From an uncultured Collinsella sp. (GTDB lineage Bacteria > Actinomycetota > Coriobacteriia > Coriobacteriales > Coriobacteriaceae): a DNA stretch of 64,000 nt. The position numbers were made by a program, and so were the translations under genes. The stretch lies in the NCBI GenBank assembly GCA_902461085.1, contig CABPWH010000002.1, positions 1-64,000 of the forward strand. The letters are read 5' to 3'. Shown piece after piece: positions 16,602 through 25,901 of the stretch. Numbering within the stretch: the stretch's first letter is position 1; every line of letters starts with the position of its first letter. The notes under the pieces are model-generated. The model made no database searches and had not been told where the DNA came from. It saw only the letters and a list, made by a program, of their open reading frames with translations.

Positions 16602-18281
16602 CTAGTCGCGCGTCAGCTTGCGGTGAATACGATGCGGCTGGGCTGCATCCTCGCCCAGGCGCTCGATGCGGTTGGCCTGATAGGCCTCAAAGTTGCCCTC
16701 AAACCAATACCAGTTGCCCGGATTCTCGTCGGTGCCCTCCCACGCCAGGATGTGCGTGGCAACGCGGTCCAGGAACATACGGTCGTGGCTAATGACCACC
16801 GAACAGCCCGGGAACTCGAGCAGCGCCGCCTCGAGCGAAGACAGCGTCTCGACGTCGAGGTCGTTCGTGGGCTCGTCGAGGAGCAGCAGGTTGCCGCCCT
16901 GCTTGAGCGTAAGCGCCAAGTTCAGACGGTTGCGCTCGCCACCGGAGAGTACGCCAGCGCGCTTCTGCTGGTCCTGGCCCTTAAAGCCGAAGCTCGCCAC
17001 ATAAGCACGGCTCGGGACCTCGGTCTCGCCGACCATCATGTGGTCCAGGCCGTCCGAGACGACCTCCCACAGATTCTTATCGGGGTCGATGCCGGAACGG
17101 TTCTGGTCGACGTAGGAGATCTTGACGGTCTCGCCCACCTCGAGCTCGCCCGAAGTCAGCGGCTCCAGGCCCACGATGGTCTTGAAGAGCGTAGTCTTGC
17201 CCACGCCGTTGGGGCCGATGACGCCCACGATGCCGTTGCGCGGCAGGGTGAACGAAAGGTCATCGATGAGCACACGGCCATCGAACTCCTTGTGCAGGTG
17301 ACGAGCCTCGAGCACCTTGTTGCCCAGACGCGGGCCCACGGGGATGCGGATGTCGGTCCAGTCGAGTTTCTGGCTTGCGCGGGCCTCGGCCTCCATCTCC
17401 TCGTAACGAGCCAGACGGGCCTTGTTCTTGGCCTGGCGAGCCTTGGGCGAGCTGCGTACCCACTCGAGCTCGGCCTCCATGCGCTTGGCGAGCTTGGCGT
17501 CGCGGTTGCCCTGCGCCTCGATACGGGCGGCCTTGGTCTCCAGATACGTGGAGTAGTTGCCCTTGTAGGGATAAAGGTGACCGCGGTCGACCTCGCAGAT
17601 CCACTCGGCAACGTTATCCAGGAAGTAGCGATCGTGCGTGACGGCAAGCACCGCGCCCTGGTAGTTGTGCAGGAAGTGCTCGAGCCACAGGATCGACTCG
17701 GCGTCCAGGTGGTTCGTGGGCTCGTCGAGCAGCAGCAGGTCGGGAGCTTCGAGCAGCAGCTTGCACAGGGCCACGCGACGGCGCTCGCCGCCGGAAAGTA
17801 CGTTGACCGGCATGTCGGAATCGGGCAGCTGCAGGGCGTCCATGGCCTGGCCGAGCTTGGAATCGATATCCCAGCCGTCAGCGGCGTCGATCTCGTCCTG
17901 GAGCTTGCCCATCTCGGCCATGAGGGCGTCCATGTCGCAATCCGGGTCGCACATCTCCTCGCCGATCTTATTGAAGCGATCGACCTTGGCGATCATATCG
18001 CCAAATGCCATGCGCACGTTCTCGATGACGGTCTTGTCGTCGTCGAGCGGCGGCTCCTGCTGCAGGATACCCACGGTGTAGCCGGGGGTAAGCCTGGCAT
18101 CGCCGTTGGAGACCTCCTCGATGCCGGCCATGATCTTGAGCAGGGTCGACTTGCCCATACCGTTGGGACCCACAACGCCGATCTTGGCACCGGGGTAGAA
18201 GCTCAGGGTCACGTCGTCAAGGATTACCTTGTCGCCATGGGCCTTGCGAGCCTGATACATCTGGTAGATGAACTCTGCCAT
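16602..18281 (-). CDS. ettA: Energy-dependent translational throttle protein EttA (ABC-F)
   Basis: 559 aa, the standard EttA length. Two ABC ATPase domains are visible without membrane segments: Walker A GPNGMGKST near residue 39 and GPNGVGKTT near residue 357, signature LSGGERRR and LSGGERNR, and Walker B LLLLDEPTNHLD and LLLLDEPTNDLD. The linker between them carries the arm-type helix with RMEAELEWVRSSPKARQAK, typical of EttA. It binds the ribosomal E site and gates the first peptide bond according to ATP/ADP ratio. Confidence 0.95.
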   Translation of the reverse strand: MAEFIYQMYQARKAHGDKVILDDVTLSFYPGAKIGVVGPNGMGKSTLLKIMAGIEEVSNGDARLTPGYTVGILQQEPPLDDDKTVIENVRMAFGDMIAKVDRFNKIGEEMCDPDCDMDALMAEMGKLQDEIDAADGWDIDSKLGQAMDALQLPDSDMPVNVLSGGERRRVALCKLLLEAPDLLLLDEPTNHLDAESILWLEHFLHNYQGAVLAVTHDRYFLDNVAEWICEVDRGHLYPYKGNYSTYLETKAARIEAQGNRDAKLAKRMEAELEWVRSSPKARQAKNKARLARYEEMEAEARASQKLDWTDIRIPVGPRLGNKVLEARHLHKEFDGRVLIDDLSFTLPRNGIVGVIGPNGVGKTTLFKTIVGLEPLTSGELEVGETVKISYVDQNRSGIDPDKNLWEVVSDGLDHMMVGETEVPSRAYVASFGFKGQDQQKRAGVLSGGERNRLNLALTLKQGGNLLLLDEPTNDLDVETLSSLEAALLEFPGCSVVISHDRMFLDRVATHILAWEGTDENPGNWYWFEGNFEAYQANRIERLGEDAAQPHRIHRKLTRD

Positions 18282-18375
18282 ATGCCTGTTCTATCCTTTC
18301 TACCTGCTGTTTCCCTATTCTTGATTCGCTTTAGTGGAAACGAAATAAGGAAATCAGCTCTGAAACGTAACGAAA

Positions 18376-18400
18376 AAGGGGCATGGTTGCCCACACCCCC
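18376..18400 (-). terminator. Terminator of the sdpR-sdpI operon
   Basis: GGGGCATGG (18378-18386) pairs imperfectly with CCCACACCCC (18391-18400). The minus strand continues TTTTTCG. It follows the sdpI stop (18466) by about 65 bases and precedes ettA. Confidence 0.65.
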
Positions 18401-18465
18401 TAATACTACCTGGGAAAAGTCCCCCGGAACATACTATGAACTGCGTACGCTAGTTTTCCGCAACC

Positions 18466-19170
18466 TTAGCGAACGGCCCGCTGCGATTTGCGCCACAGCA
18501 GATACGAGTAGGCGTAGACGGCTCCGACCGAACCAAACGCCAGAACCGCAATCACCGCGGCGACGACTTCACTCGAAAGCACGCTGCCTGCCACGCCCAT
18601 CACAATCAGGCCAATACCCAGCACCATAAAGCAGGCGCCGCCAAAACGCTGCGTACGGCGCCAGTTCTCGGGATCGGCAAGCGCCCAAGGTGTCTTGATA
18701 CCGAGCGTATAGTTCTGCTTCACACGCGGCAAGTAGTTGCCTACGCCGATGAACAGCAAACCGACAACACTGGAAATCAGCACGTTAACCGAACCGACCG
18801 CCGGCACCACGCCCCAGACCGTAAGCTCTCCCAGCCAGCTTATGGCGCACATGAACAAGGTGAAGGCGATTACGAAGCCCTGGTAGAACTTGCCCGAGGT
18901 TCGATATGCCTCACCTTTGGGGTCGATGCGCGGCACCACGCAGAACATTGCGAGAAGCGCCAGAGGCAGCACGCTAAGCGCGGAGGCCATCCAGCTAGGA
19001 CCCCAACCGTCGACGGCGCCGTTCGCGCCCCAGTGCGTGGGAATCTGCGCAGGCAAGCTCGGCATCACCATGAGGTGCGCTACGACATTGGCGACGCACA
19101 GAGCGACCAGCGCAATCCACACGCGCGACGATACCCCCGTGGGGTGAATGCCCTTGTTTTCGTTATTCAT
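18466..19170 (-). CDS. SdpI-family immunity-like membrane protein
   Basis: 234 aa with DUF1648 at the N terminus (MPSLPAQIPTHWGANGAVDGWG) followed by the SdpI region (YLPRVKQNYTLGIKTPWALADPENW), and six to seven membrane spans. In Bacillus SdpI protects against the SdpC cannibalism toxin and sequesters SdpR at the membrane. Here it overlaps sdpR by eight bases (ATGAATAA), so an SdpR/SdpI signalling pair is likely. No SdpC-type toxin gene is visible nearby. The start at 19170 is favoured over the longer frame because it has GGTGATAAGG just upstream. Confidence 0.85.
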   Translation of the reverse strand: MNNENKGIHPTGVSSRVWIALVALCVANVVAHLMVMPSLPAQIPTHWGANGAVDGWGPSWMASALSVLPLALLAMFCVVPRIDPKGEAYRTSGKFYQGFVIAFTLFMCAISWLGELTVWGVVPAVGSVNVLISSVVGLLFIGVGNYLPRVKQNYTLGIKTPWALADPENWRRTQRFGGACFMVLGIGLIVMGVAGSVLSSEVVAAVIAVLAFGSVGAVYAYSYLLWRKSQRAVR

Positions 19171-19441
19171 CCTTATCACCTTCAGTGTTTGTAAAGCCCA
19201 TAAACCAGCCAATTAAATCCTGCATGACGGTGGTGTTTAAGCTGTATACGATGTTTTGGCCATGGCGCTCGTCGGTCACCAACCCGGCGTTTTTGAGCGT
19301 CGCCAAGTGATGGCTCAGCGACGGCTTACTGATATCGAAATGCTCGGCAAGCTCCCCCGCCGTGCAATTGCCCTCGCGCAGCAACTCCAAAATGCGCCGT
19401 CGCGTTGGATCGGCAAGCGCCTTAAAACCCTCTCCCGGCAT
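19163..19441 (-). CDS. ArsR-family repressor, SdpR-like
   Basis: 92 aa with a classic winged helix-turn-helix: FKALADPTRRRILELLREG, then FDISKPSLSHHLATLKNAGLV as recognition helix, and the wing RHGQNIVYSLN. It has no metal-binding cysteines, as in SdpR. The ATG at 19441 has GAGGGGG four to six bases upstream. It is first in the operon with sdpI and divergent from tcdA. It probably represses itself through the inverted repeat at 19490-19513. Confidence 0.85.
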   Translation of the reverse strand: MPGEGFKALADPTRRRILELLREGNCTAGELAEHFDISKPSLSHHLATLKNAGLVTDERHGQNIVYSLNTTVMQDLIGWFMGFTNTEGDKDE

Positions 19442-19483
19442 AAGACCCCCTCTCATCATCTCTCATGACGTGCACACTATACT

Positions 19484-19513
19484 CAATATTTAGATGTTTG
19501 TCTAACTATCTAA
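19484..19513 (-). promoter_or_regulatory. Promoter and probable SdpR operator
   Basis: TTAGAT (19490-19495) and ATCTAA (19508-19513) form an inverted repeat with 12-nt spacing, part of ATTAGATAG...CATCTAAAT. On the minus strand it overlaps a TTAGAC -35-like box, and a TATAGT -10-like box follows 18 bases on. Repressor binding here would block the promoter. Confidence 0.5.
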
Positions 19514-19619
19514 TCGCAATGCTTCAAACCACATCAAAGCAAACGCCATCGCAACCTATGGGCGATTACCTATAATGGCGATAGCTAAAACACGACCGAC
19601 TCCCCATCGGAGGATATCT

Positions 19620-20417
19620 ATGACCGAAACCGCTGCCGCAGCCGCCATCGAGACACGCGACACCAAGCTCGAGATCATCATGGGCCGCGAGGCACTCGAT
19701 AAGCTCGCCGATGCTACGGTGCTGGTGCTCGGCTGCGGAGGTGTGGGCTCCAACTGCTGCGAGGCACTCGCCCGCGGCGGCATCGGTCATTTCGTCATTC
19801 TGGATAAGGACATCATCGCGCCCAGCAATATCAATCGCCAGGCCATCGCCTTTCACAGCACCGTCGGCAAGCGCAAAGTCGACGTCATGGAGGCTATGAT
19901 TCACGACATCAATCCCGCCGCTACCGTCATCAAGCGCACCGAATACCTGCTGAGCGACAACATCGATGATTTCTTCGCGAGCGTTTTGGAGCAGACGGAC
20001 GGCAAGCTCGACTACGTCGTCGACGCCATCGACACCATCTCGGCCAAGCTCACCATTGCCAAATATGCTCAGGACCACGGCATTCGTTTGGTTAGCTCCA
20101 TGGGCGGGGCTAACAAGCTCCATCCCGAGTGCCTCCGCTTTGCCGACATTTTCGATACGGTACGTGACCCCATGAGCCGCATCATGCGTAAAGAATGCAA
20201 GAAGCGCGGAATCAAGAGCCTGCATGTACTGTTTAGCTGCGAGGAATCGGTTAAGACACAGCCCCGCGACCCTTCCAACATCCACGAGCGCACCGAGCTG
20301 GGAACCGCCAGCTTTATGCCGCCCATCATGGGCCAGATGATTGCCGGCGAGGTTATCCGCCAGATCAGCGGCCGCGGCACTGAGCGCGTGCGCTCCGATG
20401 GCCAACGTCTGGACTAG
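19620..20417 (+). CDS. tcdA: tRNA threonylcarbamoyladenosine dehydratase (TcdA/CsdL family)
   Basis: 265 aa of the ThiF/E1-like family. The nucleotide-binding loop VLVLGCGGVGSNCCEALAR is near residue 33, followed by the Arg-finger region NINRQAI, and YVVDAIDTISAKL in the middle. It cyclises t6A37 to ct6A37 in tRNAs. GGAGG precedes the ATG at 19620 by six bases. The gene is followed at 14 bases by tatD, which looks like one transcription unit. Confidence 0.9.
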   Translation: MTETAAAAAIETRDTKLEIIMGREALDKLADATVLVLGCGGVGSNCCEALARGGIGHFVILDKDIIAPSNINRQAIAFHSTVGKRKVDVMEAMIHDINPAATVIKRTEYLLSDNIDDFFASVLEQTDGKLDYVVDAIDTISAKLTIAKYAQDHGIRLVSSMGGANKLHPECLRFADIFDTVRDPMSRIMRKECKKRGIKSLHVLFSCEESVKTQPRDPSNIHERTELGTASFMPPIMGQMIAGEVIRQISGRGTERVRSDGQRLD

Positions 20418-20431
20418 CGGAGCGCACCGAG

Positions 20432-21214
20432 ATGGAGCCCCGGTTATTTGACGCACACTGCCACCTTGATTTAATGGCTCACCCGGACGCCGTTGCCGAT
20501 GAGGCGACGGCGCTGGGCTTGGGTCTATTTGACTGCGGCGTCAATCCGCGCGACTTTTCGGCCGCAAACGAGCGCGCCTGTCGCCAACCAAGTATCATCG
20601 CCGGCGTTGGGCTTCACCCCTGGTGGCTCGCCGACGGTCACTGCGGTCCTACCGAAGTCAATCTGCTTTGCGAAGTTGCTGCCCAAGAGCGCTACATCGG
20701 CGAAGTCGGACTCGACTTTTCCGCGCGCTTTGCTGGAAGTGAGCCGCTACAAATACAGGCACTTAACCGGCTCTGCGATGCGCTCGTGCAGCATCCTCTT
20801 ATCGGGCGCGTGATATCAATTCACGCCGTTCGTTCGGCAGGAGCCGTACTGGACGTCCTCGAATCGCATGGACTACTCATCCCAAACCCCGACTCCCCCG
20901 TTATCATCTTCCACTGGTTTAGCGGTACTTCGGACGAACTCGTCCGCGCGCGTAATGCGGGCTGTTATTTTTCCGTCAACGAACGCATGCTCGCATCTAA
21001 ACGAGGACACGAATACGCACGACAGATTCCACTCGATCGTTTACTGCTCGAGACCGATTCACCAGCCGAACCAAACACAGAAACAAGCGCACAGTCGCTC
21101 ATCAGATCGCTCACAAGGACCTCGATGCGCATTGCCTCACTCAAAAACTGTGACGCAAAGCGCATCGAGTCGGCAGTTTTAGCAAATGCGCACGCTGTTT
21201 TTGACCTTCGCTAA
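20432..21214 (+). CDS. TatD-family metal-dependent hydrolase
   Basis: 260 aa. The TIM-barrel metal site is visible: FDAHCHLDLM at the start, GVGLHPWW near residue 58, a Glu in IGEVGLDFSAR near residue 88, ISIHAVRS, IIFHWFSG and LLLETDSP. TatD proteins act as DNases or repair nucleases. It is likely co-transcribed with tcdA. Confidence 0.88.
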   Translation: MEPRLFDAHCHLDLMAHPDAVADEATALGLGLFDCGVNPRDFSAANERACRQPSIIAGVGLHPWWLADGHCGPTEVNLLCEVAAQERYIGEVGLDFSARFAGSEPLQIQALNRLCDALVQHPLIGRVISIHAVRSAGAVLDVLESHGLLIPNPDSPVIIFHWFSGTSDELVRARNAGCYFSVNERMLASKRGHEYARQIPLDRLLLETDSPAEPNTETSAQSLIRSLTRTSMRIASLKNCDAKRIESAVLANAHAVFDLR

Positions 21215-21232
21215 CCCCTGTGGGCTAAAATG

Positions 21233-21271
21233 CCAAGGGACATGCGAATCGCACAACGCAGTCCCTATTGG
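21233..21271. terminator. Hairpin between tatD and the FGGY kinase gene (convergent)
   Basis: AGGGAC (21236-21241) pairs with GTCCCT (21261-21266), extended by GCG/CGC pairs and flanking CC/GG. On the minus strand it runs into CATTTTAG. It probably terminates the long catabolic operon. Confidence 0.5.
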
Positions 21272-21293
21272 TAGGCAGTACAATTCGGCAGCA

Positions 21294-22811
21294 TTACACC
21301 AATTCGTGCATGAGATCACGGTTGCGTGCATACAATTCGTCGAAGATATGACGGCGCGACGTATATAACTCGTGGGCAGTCATATCGGGCACGATTGTTT
21401 GCGCAACGCCAAGGACTCGGGCGAGTTCATCCCATGATGCATAGGCGCCACCTGCGAGAGCTGCCATGATGGCATCACCGAAGCATGCACCCACCGTAAC
21501 CTTGGCAACCGAGACCTCGCGCCCGCATACGTCGGCGATAGCCTGCATCCAAACTGGATTCTTGGTTCCACCTCCGACAAGCATAATGCGCCCAATTGGC
21601 AGTCCATGCTCTCGCTCGATAATGTCGACATGGGATGCAACGGTATACGCGACGCCTTCCAAGGCGGCGCGAACCATATGGGCTCGCGTATGCCTTCCGG
21701 TCAGGCCAAAGAAGACGCCACGCGCCTCGGGATCGTTGAGCGGAGTACGCTCCCCCGCAAAGTACGGCAGACACAGGAGCCCATCGGCACCCGGCGCCAC
21801 ATCGGCGGCATCATGCGCCATAACCGAATAGGCATCGGGACCACCGTGGCCCTCGGCCTCCACGGCGTCGCGATACAGCTCTTGGCGCAGCCACGATGTG
21901 AGTGCGCCCGCCGTATTGGTTCCCGCGCAGATCCCGTAAGTTCCGGGAATAATAAACGTCCCCGGCCACAGGCGGGCATCATCGATCATATGATCAGCTA
22001 GGTAGATGAAATACGCCGTACTCCCCAACTGAACCATCATATCGCCGGGACGGAATACACCCGTCGAAATGGCCTCGGCACCAGAATCGCCCGTTCCCAC
22101 TAAGACAGGTGTCCCTGCCGCGAGCCCCGTCGCCTCAGCCGCACGCCGCGTAATCACCCCGGCAATATCGGTAGCCGACATTACCTCCGCCATCTGGTCA
22201 GGCCGGCAGAAACGAGCACATTCCCGAGCATCAACCTTCCAGGTGTAGCGGTCGTATAGGGGAAGAAAATCCTCCGCCAAATAACGGTCCACCGTAAAAC
22301 GCCCCGTCAACTTTGCGCATAGAAACGATGACGCCGTCAGGAACTTCGCGGCACGTTCGTGCACCTCGGGCATATTCTCCTTAAACCACAAGATCTTGGG
22401 AGCAATATCTGACGAACAGGGATCGTGCCCGAAAAGCTCGCGTGCGCAATCTGACCCATATTCGGAAAGAAGCTCGTCAATCTGCGGCTTCGAACGTGCA
22501 TCGACTCCATACAAAATCGCGGGCGCCAGCGCGTTGCACTCGGTATCGACCGGCACACAGTCGCAACCCAATGCGGAAAGGCCCACGCATCCGATCTGTG
22601 CCGCGTTAACCCCCGATCGCGCCACCAGCTCGCGCGACAAGCGGCAAAAATCGCCCCACCAAACTGCCTCCGCATCATGCTGGTACCATCCGTCACACGG
22701 GTTGTCCGTCTCGTGTCCACAAGAGGCTTGGCAAACGATGTTGCATCGATCATCGATTAAAACGCCTTTAGAGGCGCTTGTCCCGATATCAATACCCAGA
22801 TAGAGCGCCAT
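21294..22811 (-). CDS. FGGY-family carbohydrate kinase (xylulokinase-like)
   Basis: 505 aa. The N-terminal ATPase fold LGIDIGTSASKGVLID, the second domain GVFRPGDMMVQLGSTAYF and the C-terminal adenine-binding GGGTKNPVWMQAIADVCG mark the FGGY kinases, closest in pattern to xylulokinase. It phosphorylates a sugar or polyol; the substrate is not known. It is the last gene of the catabolic operon, six bases after the BtpA-family gene. Confidence 0.88.
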   Translation of the reverse strand: MALYLGIDIGTSASKGVLIDDRCNIVCQASCGHETDNPCDGWYQHDAEAVWWGDFCRLSRELVARSGVNAAQIGCVGLSALGCDCVPVDTECNALAPAILYGVDARSKPQIDELLSEYGSDCARELFGHDPCSSDIAPKILWFKENMPEVHERAAKFLTASSFLCAKLTGRFTVDRYLAEDFLPLYDRYTWKVDARECARFCRPDQMAEVMSATDIAGVITRRAAEATGLAAGTPVLVGTGDSGAEAISTGVFRPGDMMVQLGSTAYFIYLADHMIDDARLWPGTFIIPGTYGICAGTNTAGALTSWLRQELYRDAVEAEGHGGPDAYSVMAHDAADVAPGADGLLCLPYFAGERTPLNDPEARGVFFGLTGRHTRAHMVRAALEGVAYTVASHVDIIEREHGLPIGRIMLVGGGTKNPVWMQAIADVCGREVSVAKVTVGACFGDAIMAALAGGAYASWDELARVLGVAQTIVPDMTAHELYTSRRHIFDELYARNRDLMHELV

Positions 22812-22817
22812 AGGTGC

Positions 22818-23627
22818 CTACTCCCCTCGCGCCGTACGAGCGGCAGCCATAAAACGAGCTACCCGCTCAACATCAACCGGGGCATCCAGCTTTCCGTCGC
22901 GCTTTAAGCAGGTGCCGACAAACGCGCCATCGTAGTGAGCAAATACGTCAGCCACGGTATTTTCGCGACAACCGGTGCCACATACCACGGGTACTTCGCC
23001 AACACGCTCGCGGACTTCATCGGCAAGCTCGCCCGAAGCGCCACGACCGGCAGCCGAACCGCCGATGACCATTGCATCCGGAAGGCAATTAAAGAGAAGT
23101 GAATCGGCAATGTCCGCAGTCGTGCGGTCGTTGAGATAAACCTCCCCCTCGCTCGTGATGAAGTGAAAAAGCTTGAGGTCGTCCAAGCGCAGCGCCGCCT
23201 TGCGACGCATGGTGTGCGCGAAATCTCGGTTAATCAGCCCAAGATCACCGGCCCAGGCACCGCAAAAATTGCAGCGTGTGAACTGCGCGTCGACGGCAGC
23301 GCACAGCTCGATTGTGGCATCACCATCGTAAATAGCCTCAGCTCCCCAAGGGGTCGACAGATCATGGGATAGAGCCCCGATTACATAGCCCATCGATGCA
23401 AGGGTTGAGGGAGAAACGTGCTGCTCATAGGGCATCGAGAGCTCATTGGTAATCAAAATGCCATCGACACCGCCCTGCTGCAACGCCTCGAGATCGCGCT
23501 TGGCGGCTTCCACGACCTGCGACACGCTTCCGCCCGGGTAATACAGTGGATCGCCCGGCAGAGGACGCAGGTGCAGCATTCCGATAACCGGCTTTTCGGT
23601 CTTGAACATCGAGGTTAGAAACGACAT
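22818..23627 (-). CDS. BtpA/SgcQ-family TIM-barrel protein
   Basis: 269 aa, with the family start KPVIGMLHLRPLPGDP and QGGVDGILITNE, and late motifs DAMVIGGSAAGRGA and VVCGTGCRENTVADVF. BtpA was linked to photosystem I in cyanobacteria, while SgcQ relatives sit in sugar operons and have no proven reaction. The latter context applies here. AAGGAG lies six bases before the ATG at 23627. Placed between YjbQ and the FGGY kinase. Confidence 0.85.
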   Translation of the reverse strand: MSFLTSMFKTEKPVIGMLHLRPLPGDPLYYPGGSVSQVVEAAKRDLEALQQGGVDGILITNELSMPYEQHVSPSTLASMGYVIGALSHDLSTPWGAEAIYDGDATIELCAAVDAQFTRCNFCGAWAGDLGLINRDFAHTMRRKAALRLDDLKLFHFITSEGEVYLNDRTTADIADSLLFNCLPDAMVIGGSAAGRGASGELADEVRERVGEVPVVCGTGCRENTVADVFAHYDGAFVGTCLKRDGKLDAPVDVERVARFMAAARTARGE

Positions 23628-23660
23628 AACGTGCTCCTTCATAGAGTTATTGCAGGGACG

Positions 23661-24089
23661 TTACTCCCCCAGCACCTCGACGTACACTTTTCGCTTCTGC
23701 GGACCGTCAAACTCCGCAAGATAGATGTTCTGGGCACTTCCGCACACGATGTGGCCATCTTGGACGGGAAAGAAGCAACTGTTTCCACAAATCATGCTCT
23801 TGATATGCCCACAGGAGTTGTTGCCGGTGGCTCCATAGCTCGGCAGGAAGTGTGCATGCGCATAGGGGGCATCGAGTGGGGCGATGCGATCAAGCGTCTC
23901 CATAAGATCCGTCTCCACGCAGGGCAGCCCCTCGTTTACCACGATTCCACAGGTCGTATGCGACAAAATAATCGCTGCCAAGCCATTGGTCACCGAGCTG
24001 CGTTCGATGGCAGCGTGCACGTCCTCGGTAATATCGATGAACTGGTCCGGAGCAGTCGATAGATAGCTCAATGTCTCGAGCGTCACCAT
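23661..24089 (-). CDS. YjbQ-family protein (UPF0047)
   Basis: 142 aa, full family length. Conserved blocks: the metal-site-like LSHTTCGIVVNEG, the segment HAHFLPSYGATGNNSCGHIKSM, and VQDGHIVCGSAQNIYLAEFDGP. Members have weak thiamine-phosphate synthase activity but their true role is unknown; they recur in sugar-acid and sugar-phosphate operons. Here it is embedded in the catabolic operon, two bases before the end of the amidohydrolase gene, so a role in the pathway is likely. Confidence 0.85.
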   Translation of the reverse strand: MVTLETLSYLSTAPDQFIDITEDVHAAIERSSVTNGLAAIILSHTTCGIVVNEGLPCVETDLMETLDRIAPLDAPYAHAHFLPSYGATGNNSCGHIKSMICGNSCFFPVQDGHIVCGSAQNIYLAEFDGPQKRKVYVEVLGE

Positions 24090-24091
24090 GT

Positions 24092-24952
24092 TTACTCATC
24101 CCCTTCAAGAAAACGCAGGGCATTACCCCAGTAGAGCCTTTCTCGCGCATCATCGCGCATGGGCACGGTATCGAGCGCCCGCTTGAGTTTGAATGCACGG
24201 AAGCGCGGCGTATTGCTGGCGAACATCACTTGGTGCGATAGCGCGCGCTCATACCACTGCGGCCCCATATCGACCGTGAAAAGACGCTGCATCATCTCCT
24301 CGGGCGAATCGATGTAAGTGATAGAGGTGTCCGTGTAGCAGTTGGGATACTTGAGCAGCATCGCCACGGTCTCGCGCACCCAGGGCCAGCCAAAGTGGGT
24401 CAAACTAAAGCGCACATTTGGATGCGTTGCGATTGTGTGCTCAAATGCAAGCGGGTTACTGCGCGAGAGCTCTGCGCCAGGCTCCCAAGACATACCGGCA
24501 TGGAAAACCACCGGCTTGTTATAGCGCTCGCACAGCTCGTAAAGCGGCTCGGCCACAGCATCATCGGGGGCAAAACCCTGCTTTGCAGGATGCAGGCAAA
24601 GCCCCTTTGCCCCCAACTCGGTAAAGGCGCGCTCCAGTTCGTCTGCGGCACCGCTCACCTGCGGGTCTACGCTCGCAAATCCCCACAGACGATCGGGATG
24701 CGCGGCAACCAGCATGGCAATCTGGTCATTGGTGCCAAAGTGCCCTCCGCATGCCGTGGTTACATCGAGCGGCATGAGCACGCTCTTCTGCACGTCACAG
24801 ACGTCCATCTCGACTTGAAGCTCATCCCAATCCATGGGGCCCATATGCCCCATACCAAATTCTCGTGACCAAAAACCGAATCCATCAGGCTCATCACCCG
24901 GCGTACAGATCTCGCCGTAGAGCATAGGATGGACCAACATGTCGATAACCAT
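24092..24952 (-). CDS. Amidohydrolase-2-family metal-dependent hydrolase
   Basis: 286 aa TIM-barrel protein (PF04909 type) with GFASVDPQ, GLCLHPAKQGFAPDD, KPVVFHAGMSWEPG, VRFSLTHFGWPW and YTDTSITYID. The reaction may be hydrolysis or decarboxylation; the N-terminal HxH is replaced by MLVHPM, so metal use may differ. The start is set at 24952, where AAAGGAG lies six bases upstream. It is in the distal half of the catabolic operon with a PfkB kinase, YjbQ, BtpA and FGGY kinase. Confidence 0.8.
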   Translation of the reverse strand: MVIDMLVHPMLYGEICTPGDEPDGFGFWSREFGMGHMGPMDWDELQVEMDVCDVQKSVLMPLDVTTACGGHFGTNDQIAMLVAAHPDRLWGFASVDPQVSGAADELERAFTELGAKGLCLHPAKQGFAPDDAVAEPLYELCERYNKPVVFHAGMSWEPGAELSRSNPLAFEHTIATHPNVRFSLTHFGWPWVRETVAMLLKYPNCYTDTSITYIDSPEEMMQRLFTVDMGPQWYERALSHQVMFASNTPRFRAFKLKRALDTVPMRDDARERLYWGNALRFLEGDE

Positions 24953-24979
24953 TTCGTACTCCTTTCCAGGCATTTGACC

Positions 24980-25780
24980 CTAGTACGGCTCAAACGAACC
25001 AATCACTCGGGACGACAGCTCAGCGCCCGCCTTCATACACGCCGGAATATCAAGGCCATCGATCACGCCCTTGGTAAACCCGGCAATATACGAGTCGCCG
25101 GCACCCACGGTATTAACGACCTTCTCCGCCGGTACGATCCCGCACTCATAGAAGCGCTCACCGTCATAGGCAATGCTCCCCTTCTCGCCAAGCGTGGCAA
25201 CCGCAACGCGCGGTCCCAATTCCTGCACGTGGCGTACCCAGTCCCGCAGCTCCGGAGTGTCCTCTTCAAACGACATGAACGCATAGTCTACGTAAGGAAA
25301 ATGAGCCTCGCATGCATATTCGGGATCCTGGCTGAACACCGAGAAGTCCATAACCACCGTCTTGCCCGCATCATGCCATTCGGGCAGGAGGTCCAAACAA
25401 TTGCCAAACAGGTCGGTATGAATGATGTCATGCTCTAGGATAAACGCCCGGTCGTCTTCATTCGGTCGATATGTCTCCATTACGCCATCGATTGCCTCGA
25501 GATGCACGCGATCGACGCCGTCTTTCAATGCCATGAGCATCACCGAGGTGTCGCCATCCTCCACCCGCAGATGTGAGATATCGAACCCCTCAGCGGCCAG
25601 CGCCTCTCTCATCTTGTCTCCGTACTCGTCCTTGCCGACAACCGACACGGCGGATACCGAAACGCCCATTCGTGCAAGATGGATACCCCAGTCAATGCCA
25701 TTACCAGTCGGATAGAACACGCCGATGTTTTGATAGACGTCCGCGCAGCAAAAACCAGCCGCACACGCTTTAATACCCAT
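24980..25780 (-). CDS. PfkB-family sugar kinase (distal copy)
   Basis: 266 aa. The PfkB C-terminal ATP-site signature NTVGAGDSYIAGFTKG includes the catalytic Asp of GAGD. The N-terminal part GFCCADVYQNIGVFYPTGNGIDWGIHLARMG resembles fructoselysine 6-kinase, FrlD. The start at 25780 has GGAG seven bases upstream; a terminator-like hairpin (25798-25831) lies directly ahead. A second kinase of the same family is upstream (25902-26765), so the pathway phosphorylates two intermediates or two related substrates. Confidence 0.85.
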   Translation of the reverse strand: MGIKACAAGFCCADVYQNIGVFYPTGNGIDWGIHLARMGVSVSAVSVVGKDEYGDKMREALAAEGFDISHLRVEDGDTSVMLMALKDGVDRVHLEAIDGVMETYRPNEDDRAFILEHDIIHTDLFGNCLDLLPEWHDAGKTVVMDFSVFSQDPEYACEAHFPYVDYAFMSFEEDTPELRDWVRHVQELGPRVAVATLGEKGSIAYDGERFYECGIVPAEKVVNTVGAGDSYIAGFTKGVIDGLDIPACMKAGAELSSRVIGSFEPY

Positions 25781-25797
25781 GGTCTTCTCCAATGTTC

Positions 25798-25831
25798 AAA
25801 AGGGGACCCGCCACATGGCGAGCCCCCTTTT
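25798..25831 (-). terminator. Internal operon hairpin between the two PfkB kinase genes
   Basis: AAAAGGGG (25798-25805) pairs with CCCCTTTT (25824-25831), with an inner CGCCA/TGGCG stem (25809-25813 with 25816-25820). It lies 17 bases before the distal kinase start. It probably reduces expression of the distal five genes, or acts as a processing site. Confidence 0.7.
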
Positions 25832-25901
25832 CGCGTTTCGCTTATTGTTTTGCATCGGCTGTCCAAGGCCTCATAGCCAGACCGCCGTACGCTTTCTTAA
25901 G

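Noticed and set aside
23661..24089. Assigning the YjbQ-family gene to thiamine synthesis
   Set aside because: The only genes around it are sugar catabolic ones, and the activity known for the family is weak.
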